Below are positions 44,568 through 56,043 of a DNA stretch of 64,000 nt, piece after piece. Source of the DNA: Platismatia glauca (lineage: Eukaryota > Ascomycota > Lecanoromycetes > Lecanorales > Parmeliaceae); contig OY745773.1 of the NCBI GenBank assembly GCA_963556305.1, positions 248,001 through 312,000 on the forward strand, in the 5' to 3' direction. Position numbers and translations under genes: made by a program. The notes under the pieces were generated by a model. It was given only the letters and a program-made list of their open reading frames with translations, was not told the DNA's origin and did no database searches. Position 1 is the first letter of the stretch. Every line of letters starts with the position of its first letter.

Positions 44568-45496
44568 GTTGAATTATCTGAATGGTTACAGGATACAGGG
44601 AAGAGATGAGGATAAGCAGAGGAAGTGTCTCCAAAATTTGGATGTGGTGAATCTCTCCGACTGTCCAGGACTCAGGAAAGCGTGGAAAAGTTGGAGTCTT
44701 CCGCCGCAAGCTCGGACCACCCACTAAAGTATCTTGCCATTATTACCCCAGAAAAAGTAGTCACGTGACAGTTTACCTTGGCTGTCTACGCAAGCTACAG
44801 GATTCCATACATGGAACACCCCCACGGACTATATTACTCGGATGAAATATATCAAAACATACCGGCATAGTATATTCTACACAGCCTTTGTACTTAGATC
44901 ATCACGAGTTCACGTCCTGACTCCTAGTGCCCGGTTTCGACATCGCCTCGCCGTTCGTCATTGTCACATTGTTGCGGCGTCTGTCTCAGCCCTAAGGAAA
45001 GGGATCTAACGCCACCACGCGTCTGCGCCTGCCGGAAAAACCAAAGCTGACTTCTCCTAAGCCTACCCCTCAGGTCAAAAATCAACAACCAATACATCAC
45101 TGAATACATTGACGAGCATCATCACACTAGCTGCGAGCTGTTTTCCCTTCTCTCCGTACCTACAACTAGATACACAGCTGGTCTGATCTGCTCTTCAACG
45201 TTGGGCCGACTCGTGCCACGACGGTTGTCGTTCGCAGTCGTTCGGCATCCATCGTCATCGTGTCCCGTCAAGGGGAGCTGTACATTGACCACATAACCAA
45301 ACCTTTTTTGAGGTCTAATTCACATGAGGGGTAGGATCATCACACAACGGCACCTCTCCCCACGCTCGAGCCTGCAGCGGCGCGCTTGTTTTAATAACGT
45401 GCAATTCCAAGCCAAGGACCGCTTGGAAGAGGAGTTGGAGCTATACGAGTTCGAATGGTACAGAGGCGATATTGAAACACCATAGTCGTTGTACCG
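44568..45496. other. Divergent promoter region of MGR2 and the FHA gene
   Basis: About 930 bp between two divergent genes. No additional feature recognised; short ORFs here look like chance. Confidence 0.5.
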
Positions 45497-47907
45497 ATGA
45501 CTGCTGTAGCGTCTCCGCCTAGCTTTCAGCCACGATGGAATTCTGGTAGCGGTGCAGAGGGACCTATGAGCGCCGAAGAGGTTACCAAGATGTTCATGCC
45601 TCGCAAGGGTGCACAGCGTACGAACTCGACTTCTTCGACTACTTCTTCAACGTCGTCATCCACCTTCACTTCACCTGCTCCTGCCTCACAAACGAACGGC
45701 GACAACCCAAGTGTGAATGGGGAGCAAGGAGGGTGGGGACCGAAGAAAAAAGCGGCCAGTGGTACCAGAGGTCTTTGGCCTTCTTCCAAAGCCGAACCTG
45801 TATCAGGTCTCTCTACAGCGAGATCACAGGCACTCCCAACCCCGTCGTCCGGTCAGTCAGCGGCATCCACCATGAACACCGCAATGCATCAGCCTTCCCC
45901 AATATTACCTTCACAGAATAGACTTCAACCTCAAGCGCAGCAAAATGGAGGAAGAGGAGAACAACAGCCCGCGAATTCAGGAGCGTCACCGGCCATTCTA
46001 GCACTGCTGCCAATGACAGGCACCTTCGAACGAAAACAGATTACAGTTCCCTTTTCTCCGGACTTCTTGCGCATTGGTCGTCAGACGAATGCGAAGACTG
46101 TGCCAACCGCCGTCAACGGCTATTTCGACTCCAAGGTACTCTCAAGACAACACGCTGAAGTGTGGGCGGACAAAGAGACTGGCAAGATATGGATCAAAGA
46201 CGTGAAATCATCAAATGGAACATTCGTCAATGGAGCCAGGCTATCTGCGGAAAACAGAGATTCTGAGCCGCACGAACTTCGGGAACAAGACACGTTGGAG
46301 CTGGGCATTGATATTGTGAGTGAGGATCAGAAAAGTATTGTGCATCACAAAGTCTCCGCCAAAGTTGAACTTGCGGGTATATATCCCAACCCCCCAAGCC
46401 TACTGGAGATGGACTTCAATGCCAATACCTCGAGTGCCGGTAACGCAATAATGGGGGAGCCTATGAGCCAGCAAATGTCACAAATGCGGGGCCGAGGTGG
46501 TAGCCAGAGCTCCGTGGGCAGCAATGGCCGTATGGCTGGCGCGTCAGGTATGCCTGGGGGCAATGCGAACATGTTGGGACCACAGAGGCAAATGAATCTT
46601 TGGATGGGCCCTATCACCATTGAGCAGGTGGTGAAGAAGCTGGGGGTAAGTCGAAAGCGGGACCAGTATTTTGGTACGTTGTTGCTAATTAATACCAGGG
46701 GGAGCTCAAACAAGCAAAGCAGCAATCTCAGGACCTCCACCGTACTGGAGATTTCTTCAACACTCTACTAACGCTGCAACCTGGTGAACAGCTCCCCAAC
46801 TCTCCACCTAAACATACTTCAGAAGACATTAAACCAAATGGTATCCATCCACCTTCCCAAGTCGACGCAATGTCTCCATTCTCGCAGCCTCCGGCACCGC
46901 CACCCCAGCAACCTCTGCCTGAAAAGCCAGATTCCGCTCGCTTCATCATACCAGAAACCTTTTTCCAGCCCTCTTTGAAGAGGGTGGATACAGAAAGGCC
47001 CAAATCAGGATTAAATTCACCCACGAAAGAGATTCCGAGCGGCCAGATTGTATCCCTACTCGAAGCATTAAAGTCAGCGAAACAAGAGATTGATTCGCAA
47101 GGCAGCCGTGTAAAGCATCTCGAAGTTGCATTGGCACGAGAGCGTAAGGCACGTGAGCTTGCAGAAAGACGTGCGCGTACTCTATCAGGTAGCAAAAATG
47201 ATCACGAGGCAAATGGTGCTATTGAGGACGAGGCATTCGAGCCACCCTTGGATACCCTGGAGCTCATGGAGCAGGAGCTACCAAATGGTCATACAGAGGA
47301 CGACGAGGAGTCGAAATATCTTTCAAGATCGATATCCACAGCGACTCTGAAGAGTGCTGAAGAAACGCACCAGGGCTCAGTAGAGATTGATACCTCAACG
47401 TCCCGGCTACAGGCAAGAATAGACCTTATGGTCAAAGAGATGGATGATTTGAAGATGTTGATGGAATCATACAAGCAAAGAGCAGAAGACGCTGAGGACG
47501 GACAAAGAGGCTTGGCCGAGATGGTAGAAAGCATTCGAGCTGGACGCGACTCCAAAAGCGTTGTGCCAATACCGAATGGCGACGACTCTACACTTCTCAG
47601 CAACGGCGATGTCGACGGTATTGCGGACTCAAAAGCTCCTAGACACTCCAAAGGACTGGACCACAGCTCGTCGTCTTCGCATCTGCATCACCAGCTACCC
47701 AACGGTGCCGCTGCAATAGAGGATATGCACCGGGAGCTGGAGAAGACGGTATCGAACGTGCTCCAGCAGCAACGGCAGTGGGGCGGTACAGGGGAGGGTG
47801 GGCGCATGGTGCAGAGTGCGCCTTACGTGTCTATGGTCGGAGTTGTACTTATCGGAGTCGGAATCATGACTTGGTTAAATGGCTGGCAGCCTGGTGGAGA
47901 AAGATGA
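45497..47907 (+). CDS. ham-4: FHA-domain, coiled-coil, tail-anchored protein (SLMAP/HAM-4/Far9-10 type)
   Basis: Exons 45497-46645 and 46699-47907 (intron 53 nt, phase 0, LG-GELKQAK) encode 785 residues. The N-terminus is Ser/Pro-rich. An FHA domain at about 165-290 carries the phosphopeptide-binding residues: LRIGRQ (Arg195), SRQHAEVW (Ser217) and SSNGTFVNG (Asn240). A disordered Gly/Met/Gln stretch follows, then coiled coils (SLLEALKSAKQEI...LARERKARELAERRA and LQARIDLMVKEMDDLKMLMESY). One C-terminal membrane anchor is present (YVSMVGVVLIGVGIMTWL). This plan matches SLMAP, yeast Far9/Far10 and Neurospora HAM-4, subunits of the STRIPAK complex at the nuclear envelope and ER, needed for cell fusion and development. 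The role is inferred from that family. Confidence 0.88.
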
Positions 47908-48730
47908 AGCCGGGTCCGACGGTACGTATAGTACGGCACCGAGAAATACCCTTTTTCATTTCTTGGAAGGATGTATTCAGCAAGGGTACGACTTTTTTTT
48001 GAAAGAGTCCTTACGATCATGCATTGTTAGCGGAGTTGGAGAGTTCTTAAGGCAGGCATTTCTTACAGCGTCCTGCATTGCGACGTGTTTAGGCCTGAGA
48101 TACACCCGCTAGCAACACGTATATGCTTGATCATCTTCTTTGTTCTCTCTATCGTTCCCTCGGTCGTGAAAGGTGAGGGTGCTTCTTACACTGTGGCTTC
48201 TGCCTATCCTGTAGTGGCTGGAACTTTACCACGGCTTATACACAAGTGAGAAGGTTCCTGCTAATGTGGAGCCTTCCTCCCAATCAACCAGTTCGATATA
48301 CGGCGCCCTTGCATCAATCAAATCTTCAGACGACATCAGTGCTCGGCGAACCCTTCACTTAACCTACACCGCGAATCTTATTTACACCTCGACAAAGTAA
48401 ACCCCAGCCTGCCATTATGGAAGACAGCAACAAGAAGCATGGCGCGCGGCTGAAATCCAATTTGCGCCCACTGTACTCCGGAAAACCGAACAATACGGAT
48501 GGCCAGCCATGAACAGCCATGTCTAAACAGTGCACACAGAGTGCAAGAGCACCAAACCTTCTCCGTCTTCGGCTCCCCAAGATCGCATAAAGACTCAGCA
48601 CCCCTGCTCCTTTCATTCAAGACCTCTTCCCTCCCACCCACCAAACCCGACCCTCCACCTCCTCCCCACCAAACTCCTATCCCTCACCTCTCCCAACCAA
48701 ACAGCTAACCAACCAACCAACCAACCAACC
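47908..48730. other. Intergenic region with CCAA repeat
   Basis: 3' region of the FHA gene and 5' region of a small secreted protein. The second half is C-rich; a (CCAA)n run of about five units ends right before the ATG at 48731. Confidence 0.6.
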
Positions 48731-48991
48731 ATGCACCTCGCCCTCCAAGCCACCCTCTCCGTCCTCCTCCTCCTCTCCGCCCCCCGCCCCACCCTCGCCG
48801 AACGCGCCCCCGACGTCGCGAGCGGCGACCGCATCGACGACATCTGCCTGAACAAAACATGCCCCCTCATCCACGCGCGCTTCGAGGCCGCAAAGGACGA
48901 AATCGCCCAGCTGGACGACAAGGCGGCGACGCCGGCCTTCCTGTCCGGCTACTGGTCAGCGCTGCAGGATGTCGTGGTCGAGCTGTGCTGA
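48731..48991 (+). CDS. Small secreted protein, unknown function
   Basis: 86 codons. The start MHLALQATLSVLLLLSAPRPTLA is a strong signal peptide with cleavage expected near Ala23. The mature part of about 63 residues has three cysteines (DICLNKTCPLIH... and a C-terminal Cys) and a predicted amphipathic helix (ARFEAAKDEIAQLDDKAATP). Its size and secretion signal fit an effector-like or cell-surface peptide, but no family is recognised. A CT/C-rich leader and a (CCAA)n repeat precede the ATG. The high GC of the region leaves long open frames on the other strand, so the call depends mainly on the signal peptide. Confidence 0.55.
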   Translation: MHLALQATLSVLLLLSAPRPTLAERAPDVASGDRIDDICLNKTCPLIHARFEAAKDEIAQLDDKAATPAFLSGYWSALQDVVVELC

Positions 48992-50447
48992 GACGTGTTT
49001 TGTGTGCGGCAGTGACGGGATGGACACGGCGATGGGGTTGCTGGGTAGGTTTTTTCGGGCATTCTGGGGTTGGGGACGCTGATGGGGATTGTAGGACGGT
49101 CGGAGCGCGAGGGTCTCGTGGGCTGGAACCGATGAGGAGCGGGCGCGTGGTGATGCCGTCGTGGCTGCGGATTTGTTTCGGGCGCTCTAGATGCTCCGTC
49201 GGAGCTTAGGTATGCGTGGGGCTCGGGGGATCCCGTATTCTCACAAATGACCAATGCAATCGCGTTCCCCGTGCTCACGAACCCCTGTGAGTGGGAGGGA
49301 CAGTTGTCTGCGCGTGCGTGAACGTGAAAGCTGCATCCGGGCCCGTGAGATGGAATGCGGACCGCGGATTGTGGCTGCTTGAGCCTTGCTCATGGCCGGC
49401 TCGAGGGAAACCATGTCGTCGGGCCCAGCCCTCCCTTCGACACATGCGTAGCCTTATTGAATGATACATGAAAGAGGACCCCTTACCTCTACCAAGCGCT
49501 TCTCCTTCAACGTTTCGCCGACCCGTCGATCATCATACTGCCATTCATGGCCCCTTCGCATGAGACCCTCTTCGCTAACACTTGCTATCGATCCCAGTCC
49601 GACGGATGGGATGAAAGGACGACTGTGAGAGATGTACGATACTGGTAGAAAGGTAAGTCCGTCCATCTCTCGACGCTCTACGCTTCACCGCCGCCAGTGA
49701 CTGAAATAGCTGATGTCTCCGGTCGTCGAATCGGTACCGCGACGGTCATACTACACTCCACGGGGATCCAATTGTCGCATTTCAAGCCTCTCCACAAACC
49801 CATGGCGATTCGTCAGACAGCAGAGGCGATTCAGCGGCGCGTGCTCTGCAACCGAGCCACAGCGTCGCTACGATACTTCCAACCGCCAGCAGCGTCAATG
49901 CGGTCCGTGATGAGATGGTGTGAGACGCCTCGGATGGCGACGAACGCGCACAACGTCGAGACCCGGACTTTACGTCGGACATGCGTCTTGGAATCGGTTC
50001 GGTGGTGAGGAGGACGGTCAGATGCGCAAATGGATGCCGGTCGGTGTGTCGCGTGTCCGTCCGGGCGATATTGGGACATTCGGAACCTCGAGCGATCGCC
50101 TTCTGTGGACACTGGCTTGTGCCTCTTTGTACGTCAATCGGGAGCGAAGAAACAGGGTTCTGGACATATGGCTCAAATTCTCTCGGATTTTGCCACTAGA
50201 TTACGAGATACTAGGTCCACTAAGGTGATTCCAGAGAGTCCTCACGAAGAATGTTCTCGCATTTTATAATGCATTATTATCATTGGAGGCTATGAAGCGT
50301 CGTGAGATCTCGCTGTCTCTTGTCCTTCACATACCTTTACCAACCGCGCGCAACACCATAGAATCATAATACCCCAGTCATCAACTACCTTTGGACAATA
50401 AGTCTTCGAGACCTTCAAATCTCACATCCACAACACCACCTCCAACA
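48992..50447. other. Long gene-free region
   Basis: About 1.45 kb. Several GC-rich open frames on both strands (for example 49697-50008 and 49831-50112 on the opposite strand) show no recognisable content. No gene supported. Confidence 0.5.
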
Positions 50448-51218
50448 ATGTCCAAGATCACCTCCCTCCTCCTCACCCTCGCCGTCGCCTCGCTGATCCT
50501 CTGCTCCCCAATCGAGCCACGACGCTGGGGCCACGAAATCGACACGGGTATCCTAACGGCCGAAACCATCCCCGGCTTCATCGGCGATCGTCCATTCACC
50601 GGCCCCGACGGCGACTACCTACGCGCCACATTCTGCTACTGCAAAACCCTCCTGCCGGACTTCGTGCCACGGAGTGACATCGTCAACAACGGGGAGGGCG
50701 ACGGCCAAGGGACCGCCGGCGGCAACGGCCTGCGACCGGGCGAGATCGTCCAAGGACACTTCTGGCGCTACGAATACTTCAACTACCACGACAACGCCAC
50801 CTACTTCCTGAACCACTACTGCATGGAAGACGCCTTTCCCCGAGACCGGAACGGATGCGGATACGACTCCCCCGGACACTTCGAGCCGAAACCCTTCACC
50901 ACCTACTACCACACCCAGTTCAAAAACGACTGGGCCCTCACGTACTCGCCGCTCCCGGGCCACGACCTGCACAGCTGGACCGTGTACAAGAAGCAGTTGG
51001 ATGTCGACTGGATCGAATACGGGCGCGGGGACCTGACCAGGCAGCAAAAGAGGCGGTTGGGTCAGGACCAGGGGTTGATTGTGATGCCGAGGGAATATGT
51101 GGATGACAAGTGCTCGCATTACTGCGATACGGAGTTGATGCTGCCGATGGATCCGACGGTGAAGAGTCATGGAGAGTTGTATAATGATATCGATGATATG
51201 TGCGACAGATGTAAATAG
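50448..51218 (+). CDS. Secreted cysteine-containing protein, unknown function
   Basis: Single exon, 256 residues from the ATG at 50448 in good context (CAACAATGTC). MSKITSLLLTLAVASLILCS is a signal peptide. The mature part is acidic and aromatic with eight cysteines arranged in pairs: FCYCK, HYC, GCGYD, KCSHYC and MCDRCK at the very end. One N-glycosylation site (NATY) is visible. No catalytic motif or known domain is evident, so an extracellular role (cell wall, effector or enzyme of unknown type) is all that can be said. Clean codon use and the signal peptide make it a likely real gene; the opposite frame (50619-51233) is a GC-driven shadow. Confidence 0.68.
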   Translation: MSKITSLLLTLAVASLILCSPIEPRRWGHEIDTGILTAETIPGFIGDRPFTGPDGDYLRATFCYCKTLLPDFVPRSDIVNNGEGDGQGTAGGNGLRPGEIVQGHFWRYEYFNYHDNATYFLNHYCMEDAFPRDRNGCGYDSPGHFEPKPFTTYYHTQFKNDWALTYSPLPGHDLHSWTVYKKQLDVDWIEYGRGDLTRQQKRRLGQDQGLIVMPREYVDDKCSHYCDTELMLPMDPTVKSHGELYNDIDDMCDRCK

Positions 51219-52079
51219 GCTCGGCTCGGGCACAGCATGACTCGAAACCCAATAATAACAGTCAGACTATATGTGCCGACATGTCCCTCCTCTTGACTAG
51301 GTACTCCTTCACGAAGAACCTACCCCGCAACGGCGGCCAAACTTCACCGCGCTGGACGGGCAGAGAAGTTCTGGCTTATGAGGACGTGGGCATTAATCGC
51401 ATCGAAGCCCACAAAAGATAGGCAGTGCGTCTGAAGAAAGCTTGGTTGAAGCGACACGCTGGTGTTTATCCCGCGGCGAGCCAATAGAGTTTCACGGACC
51501 AGGTAGGAACCAGAACGATGAGACTTTTCCAAAAGGTACATTCTTCCTGTGCGCCATGTTCGCGAACCCAGTGCGAAGTCTCTCAGATATGTAGGTAGGT
51601 AGGTGATTCGATTTTCCCCGTCGTCTCTGCCTGTCCTTTGGGAAGAGAGAAAAATGGGTCACAGGCGAGGCACGAGCCACATGGAAGAGCGCTCAATCCG
51701 GTCGCGTTGATGCAGATCAATGCGGAGTATGCACGTCTGACGTCTGAGCTCTGCCATTGCGCCTGCGTCCTCGCGTTCGACTCGACGCATTGGGCGTGAA
51801 CGGGCAAATGCGCAACGTCTTCTCCACACATTCACGCAAGACGCTTCCTGGTTTGGACGCTTATTACGTCCGAAAGAAAACAACTCGGCACGGTCTGAAG
51901 TTCACGACAGTACAAGTAGTGGAGATGAGCCCTTCCCTTGTCCATCCTCACTACCTTTAACCACTACCTTCCTGCAAGAAGATGTCCCAAGTATCAGTCA
52001 CTTGAACCACGTTCCCCCACTTTTTTCGACCGCACCATTCGAAGAAGCCAGAAAAAAAGAATCCGCACCACAAATCATC
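51219..52079. other. Intergenic region
   Basis: About 860 bp without a supported gene; a GTAGGTAGGTAGGTG run lies at about 51591-51605. Confidence 0.5.
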
Positions 52080-52319
52080 ATGGTGTCTTCTCCAGTACCT
52101 ATTACGACCCTCGCTTCTGACGTGCTTGTCCTCGGAGCAGGGGTTTCTATCATCGGCATTATCCTCAAATTCCTTTTGTTCCATCGTAATGAACATCTTC
52201 CCGTATCTACCAAAGTCAACCTTGGCGGCACCAAACGCTGTGTTGGAGAGGACGATGACGCTTCCGACATCGAGGATGAGCTCGCACTCGAAGGAGTGAT
52301 TCGACCTTCGCCACTATGA
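52080..52319 (+). CDS. Possible small single-pass membrane protein
   Basis: 79 codons from an ATG in acceptable context (ATCATGGTG). One hydrophobic stretch (VLVLGAGVSIIGIILKFLLF) is followed by a polar, acidic tail (GEDDDASDIEDELALEG). No family recognised; an antisense open frame overlaps it. It could be a real microprotein or chance. Confidence 0.35.
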   Translation: MVSSPVPITTLASDVLVLGAGVSIIGIILKFLLFHRNEHLPVSTKVNLGGTKRCVGEDDDASDIEDELALEGVIRPSPL

Positions 52320-53054
52320 TTGGGCCATGTTTCGCTCTATGTCACACGCCACGCGTCCGCACCGCACGACGATGGTGCATCCGAAGGACGGCCTTCACTG
52401 CTTTCAGGCCCCGAGCCGGCAATAAACCCTACCAAACTCCAGACGCGGTACATCGGGCATTCTGTTTGGTTCTCTCAAGCCTACAACAGCAATTCAACAT
52501 AGCTGACTCCAACAGGCCTACAGTGCTAAACCGTGCACTTGCGCGATAAATAACATCCATGTGGCTGTCATAATCCTCCAAACCATTCTGTGCAATACTT
52601 TCATGCTGAGTTGTACGTTTGGGGGGGGGGGGGGGGGGGCGAGCGGGAACGAGAGTTGAGATCTCCAACCGCATTTCCGGAAATAATGAGAATAGGCGGT
52701 GCCGAATGGTGCAGTGAGAGAAAGAGCGACTCGAATTGCCAAGGAGTGTTGGAATTTGTGAAAATGGTACCGTTGCTGGACTTGAGCCCGGTATTTGTAC
52801 GGAGTACTTAGCAGAGGCATATCAACGTACGACTTTGCTCAGGCTGGGTGCCGGTACCCCAATAAATGCCATCAGTTTCATACTTCGAGTCGTGCACCTG
52901 AAGTTTTATTGGCGCTTTGACTTTTTGTGGCTGCTTGGAGGCTGGTCAGAAATCCTGGCTTGGCTAAACAGTAAGAGACACAGAATTTACCTCTGACCGT
53001 ATTCGTTCGTTTACTTGATCGATGTGCTTGGTCTTCCTGATTTTTTTTCAGAAA
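52320..53054. other. Intergenic region with a long G-tract
   Basis: 3' spacer between the small ORF and IPI3. It holds an uninterrupted run of about 19 G (52621-52639), flanked by TTT and C. Confidence 0.6.
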
Positions 53055-54754
53055 TTAATCACTTTCTGTCAACTCATCAGTGCTACTACTCAAGTCCTTT
53101 TCGTCATTCCCGCTTTGGTTCATATCTTCGTCTTCAGTATCAATGGCCTCTCCCATCTGCTTTCTTCTCACTACTTCCGCAATCTTCATTCTTCTCAGCC
53201 TTCTCCGTTGCTTTCTCGCTGCCTTAATGTCCTCATCCTTCTGTCGGCGCCAATCTTCTTTCTTATGCTCGAGCACGATTGTTGCTGCGCTACGACGACT
53301 CTCCTCGGCAACCTCGAGCTGAGAGGAGAGCGCGGCGTTCTGGGCTCGGAGGTTTTCGACCTCCGATGAATCCGTAGAAGTATCGAAAACAAACTTGGGG
53401 GAAGACAGTTCGGCGAGAGATTCTTCAAGAAGAGCAGATGGGAAAGATGAGTGATGTAATGCTTGACGAAAAGATGTGGTATTGGTGGAGAATGGAAGAG
53501 GAAGGGTTGATGAGAACTGTGCTGTGAAGGTGTACTTGGTAGGAACAGTAGCGCCAGGACTGCCGTGCTCGCCGTTGACGAAGCTTTCGTACCGTGGTTT
53601 AATAACATTGTGAAGTTTCACAGCTGGCTTCTTACTGTCGAGGAAGCCAACCGGCTTTAGCATGAATATATTCGTGACCGGGGCGGCGAAGTCAGCCAAA
53701 CATTTGTCATATTTGCCTGCGGCTACGTCCCAATTATGGATTTTGCCATCTTGATGACCGGACAGTAGACTGGTGCCATCATAGCTCACCTGAAGGCAGA
53801 GAGTTGGGTATGCTGAATGGCCCAGAGCTGACCACCTGTTGGACGGTGGAGGCTGGGTTGGTGTAGATTGTAGAGCAGGGTCATGTAAAGGCTGTGTCAA
53901 TCCACCTTGATTGTAAAAGTCTATGAGCTGTACGCTGCCATCCTCATAACCGGCGTAGGCAGCACGATCTGCAGGGTCCAAGGCCAAGCAGAGAGGACTT
54001 GAAGGAAGCAGGAAGGTGTGCAGAATGTCTCCGTTGAGGTAGTCCCAGACTATGCATGTGTTGTCCTTCGAAGCTGACACGGCGATATTTTTGTCACTAG
54101 AGCTGTGGCCGGATACAATGGCAGTTATTGCAGCGCGGTGGTTCGAAAGTGATCTGGAAGGAGAGAACGGCAGATCATGGCCACTTTCATTGGCTGATGA
54201 GGCTGAGAATGAGAGCAGACTTGGGATAGACCAGACATGAATAGTTGAATCTGTTGAGCCAGACAAGAGGAAGTTGGTTGTTGGATCCACCACAAGACAT
54301 GTCGTTGATTGAAGGTGATGTTGTGGTGTCAATACTTGTCTGCCGGTTCCAAGCTACTTCAAATGGTCAGCATGACCATGAGGCAGTTTTGGATCCGGTA
54401 GAATAGACACACCTCCCACAGTATCAATCTTCCACCCTCAGTACCCAGAATGAGCGTTCCAGCTCCAGATGATTCTCCAGCAAGAACAATGCTCTGGATC
54501 TTTTCCGAAAAGGGTACCACTGCCTCCTGATTATTTCGCTCCCTGCTATAGACATGGATGACTGCTTTATCCGCTTGTGCGGCGAAGATATGAGATGCGC
54601 TAATTGCTAGACAATTGGTATTTGTGGAGCTTTTCTTGAAGGTGGACTTCGGAGCTGGTAGAGGACGAAAATCGTAGAGGTGTACACCAGTGTTGACGCT
54701 GTTGCTCAGCTTCTCAGGATTGAGGGTCGAGGCTATGAAAATTTCTGTGAGCAT
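53055..54754 (-). CDS. IPI3: Pre-rRNA-processing WD40 protein Ipi3 (Rix1 complex)
   Basis: Exons 54754-54413 and 54353-53055 (intron 59 nt, junction WE-LGTGRQV) give 546 residues. WD-type blades are visible: GTLILGTEGGRLILWE, DPTTNFLLSGSTDSTIHVW, NIAVSASKDNTCIVWDYLNGDIL, RAAYAGYEDGSVQLIDFY and TSLLSGHQDGKIHNWDVAAGKY. The C-terminus has a coiled, basic segment (LRAQNAALSSQLEVAEESRRSA, then KAARKQRRRLRRMK) and an acidic Ser-rich tail, as in Ipi3/WDR18. The Rix1-Ipi1-Ipi3 complex helps remove ITS2 and license 60S particles in the nucleus. The start lies about 180 bp from the divergent SER2 start, suggesting a shared promoter. Confidence 0.88.
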
Positions 54755-54933
54755 CGCAAAAGGAGGGACGTACGAATGTCATCAAGGCCGAGAATACGAA
54801 GCGCACAAACTCGAAGCTTGAGGAATTTGAACAATGTCCGAGCTGAAGTTCGAGGGCTTCATGCCCTTATCGATAAGGTCCCACCAGAAATTATTGCTTG
54901 CCAAACCAGCAGAATTCCTCTGGCTACAACTCC

Positions 54934-56043
54934 ATGAATCAGATGCTCGCTCCAGGATCTCTCACAGAACTTCCAAGGGAGGGGCAAGAGCCCGGAAATA
55001 ATAGCACGTCGCTTGAACAGACACAAAGAGCTGCCCTCATCGTGACCTTCTTTCCCAAGTTGAGGCTCACTTCCCCCATCATAAATATACATTCTACAGC
55101 TAGTAGCAAGGATGGGAACCAGGATGATACAAAAGCCACGAGACCATCTTTGCCCTCCTATGTGGATCCCTTCACATCTTTGCTCGCCCAGCTTGTTCCC
55201 CACTTTGACTATGAATCAACCCAGCTCCTGACCCCCCATATCACTCAATCTACCTATGCAGGACTCTACCAAGATTTACCGGACTTTTCGAGAATCAGAC
55301 ACGATGCTCCAATCAAAAGTTTTGAAAGCAAACACGATCTCGAGATCATCTTTGACGCCCCCCCACATGCTTCCGGGCTTCAGCAGCGTCCCCTGCGGCT
55401 AGCTCTTTTCGACATGGACTCCACCCTCATCAACGAGGAAGTAATCGACGAGCTCGCTGGCTCAATCGGCATAAGCGATGCTGTCTCGGCCATCACAGCA
55501 CGCGCCATGAACGGCGATATCGATTTTGCAACTTCCCTCTCGGAACGTGTCGCGATGCTCAAGGGTGTGCGTGCAAATGTATGGGACGACCTGAAAAAGA
55601 CCGTCACAATCGCAACGGGCGCGAGAGAACTCGTCAATGGCCTGAAAAAGAAGGGAGTACTGACCGGTGTTGTAAGCGGAGGTTTCATACAAATGGCCGA
55701 TTGGCTGAAAGGCGAGCTGGGGCTTGACGTCGCGGTTGCAAACCATTTGTTGGAAGAGAGTCCGACGGCCGACTATCCGCATCCGCACCTTTCGGGTTTG
55801 CTAGACCCCAATTACCCAATCGTTACGCCCGAGCTGAAAAGAGCGACCCTGAAGTCGCTTGCCGCTGATCATGCGATCCCGTTGTCTGAAACGCTGGCCG
55901 TGGGGGACGGGTCCAATGATCTGCTCATGCTTGGGACCGCGGGATTAGGCATTGCGTGGAATGCTAAAGAAAAGGTGCAGACTCGGGCGCCTATGAGATT
56001 GAATGGGAATAGCCTCGCAGATGTCCTGTACTTGATCCGTTGA
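54934..56043 (+). CDS. SER2: Phosphoserine phosphatase
   Basis: Last step of serine synthesis from 3-phosphoglycerate. Single exon; the first in-frame ATG at 54934 gives 369 residues. The HAD motifs are complete: LALFDMDSTLINEE (nucleophile Asp160, acid Asp162), VVSGGF (motif II), a Lys in the RATLKSLAADH region (motif III) and AVGDGSNDLLML (motif IV). The cap part LAGSIGISDAVSAITARAMNGDIDF is typical. The longer N-terminus (about 150 residues, with NIHSTASSKDGN and a beta/alpha pattern) corresponds to the ACT-like extension of fungal and SerB-type enzymes. An upstream start outside the present exon cannot be ruled out. Confidence 0.9.
   Translation: MNQMLAPGSLTELPREGQEPGNNSTSLEQTQRAALIVTFFPKLRLTSPIINIHSTASSKDGNQDDTKATRPSLPSYVDPFTSLLAQLVPHFDYESTQLLTPHITQSTYAGLYQDLPDFSRIRHDAPIKSFESKHDLEIIFDAPPHASGLQQRPLRLALFDMDSTLINEEVIDELAGSIGISDAVSAITARAMNGDIDFATSLSERVAMLKGVRANVWDDLKKTVTIATGARELVNGLKKKGVLTGVVSGGFIQMADWLKGELGLDVAVANHLLEESPTADYPHPHLSGLLDPNYPIVTPELKRATLKSLAADHAIPLSETLAVGDGSNDLLMLGTAGLGIAWNAKEKVQTRAPMRLNGNSLADVLYLIR

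Noticed and set aside
50619..51233. Minus-strand ORF of about 200 codons
   Set aside because: Antisense to the secreted 256-residue protein, Val/Gly-rich and without motifs.
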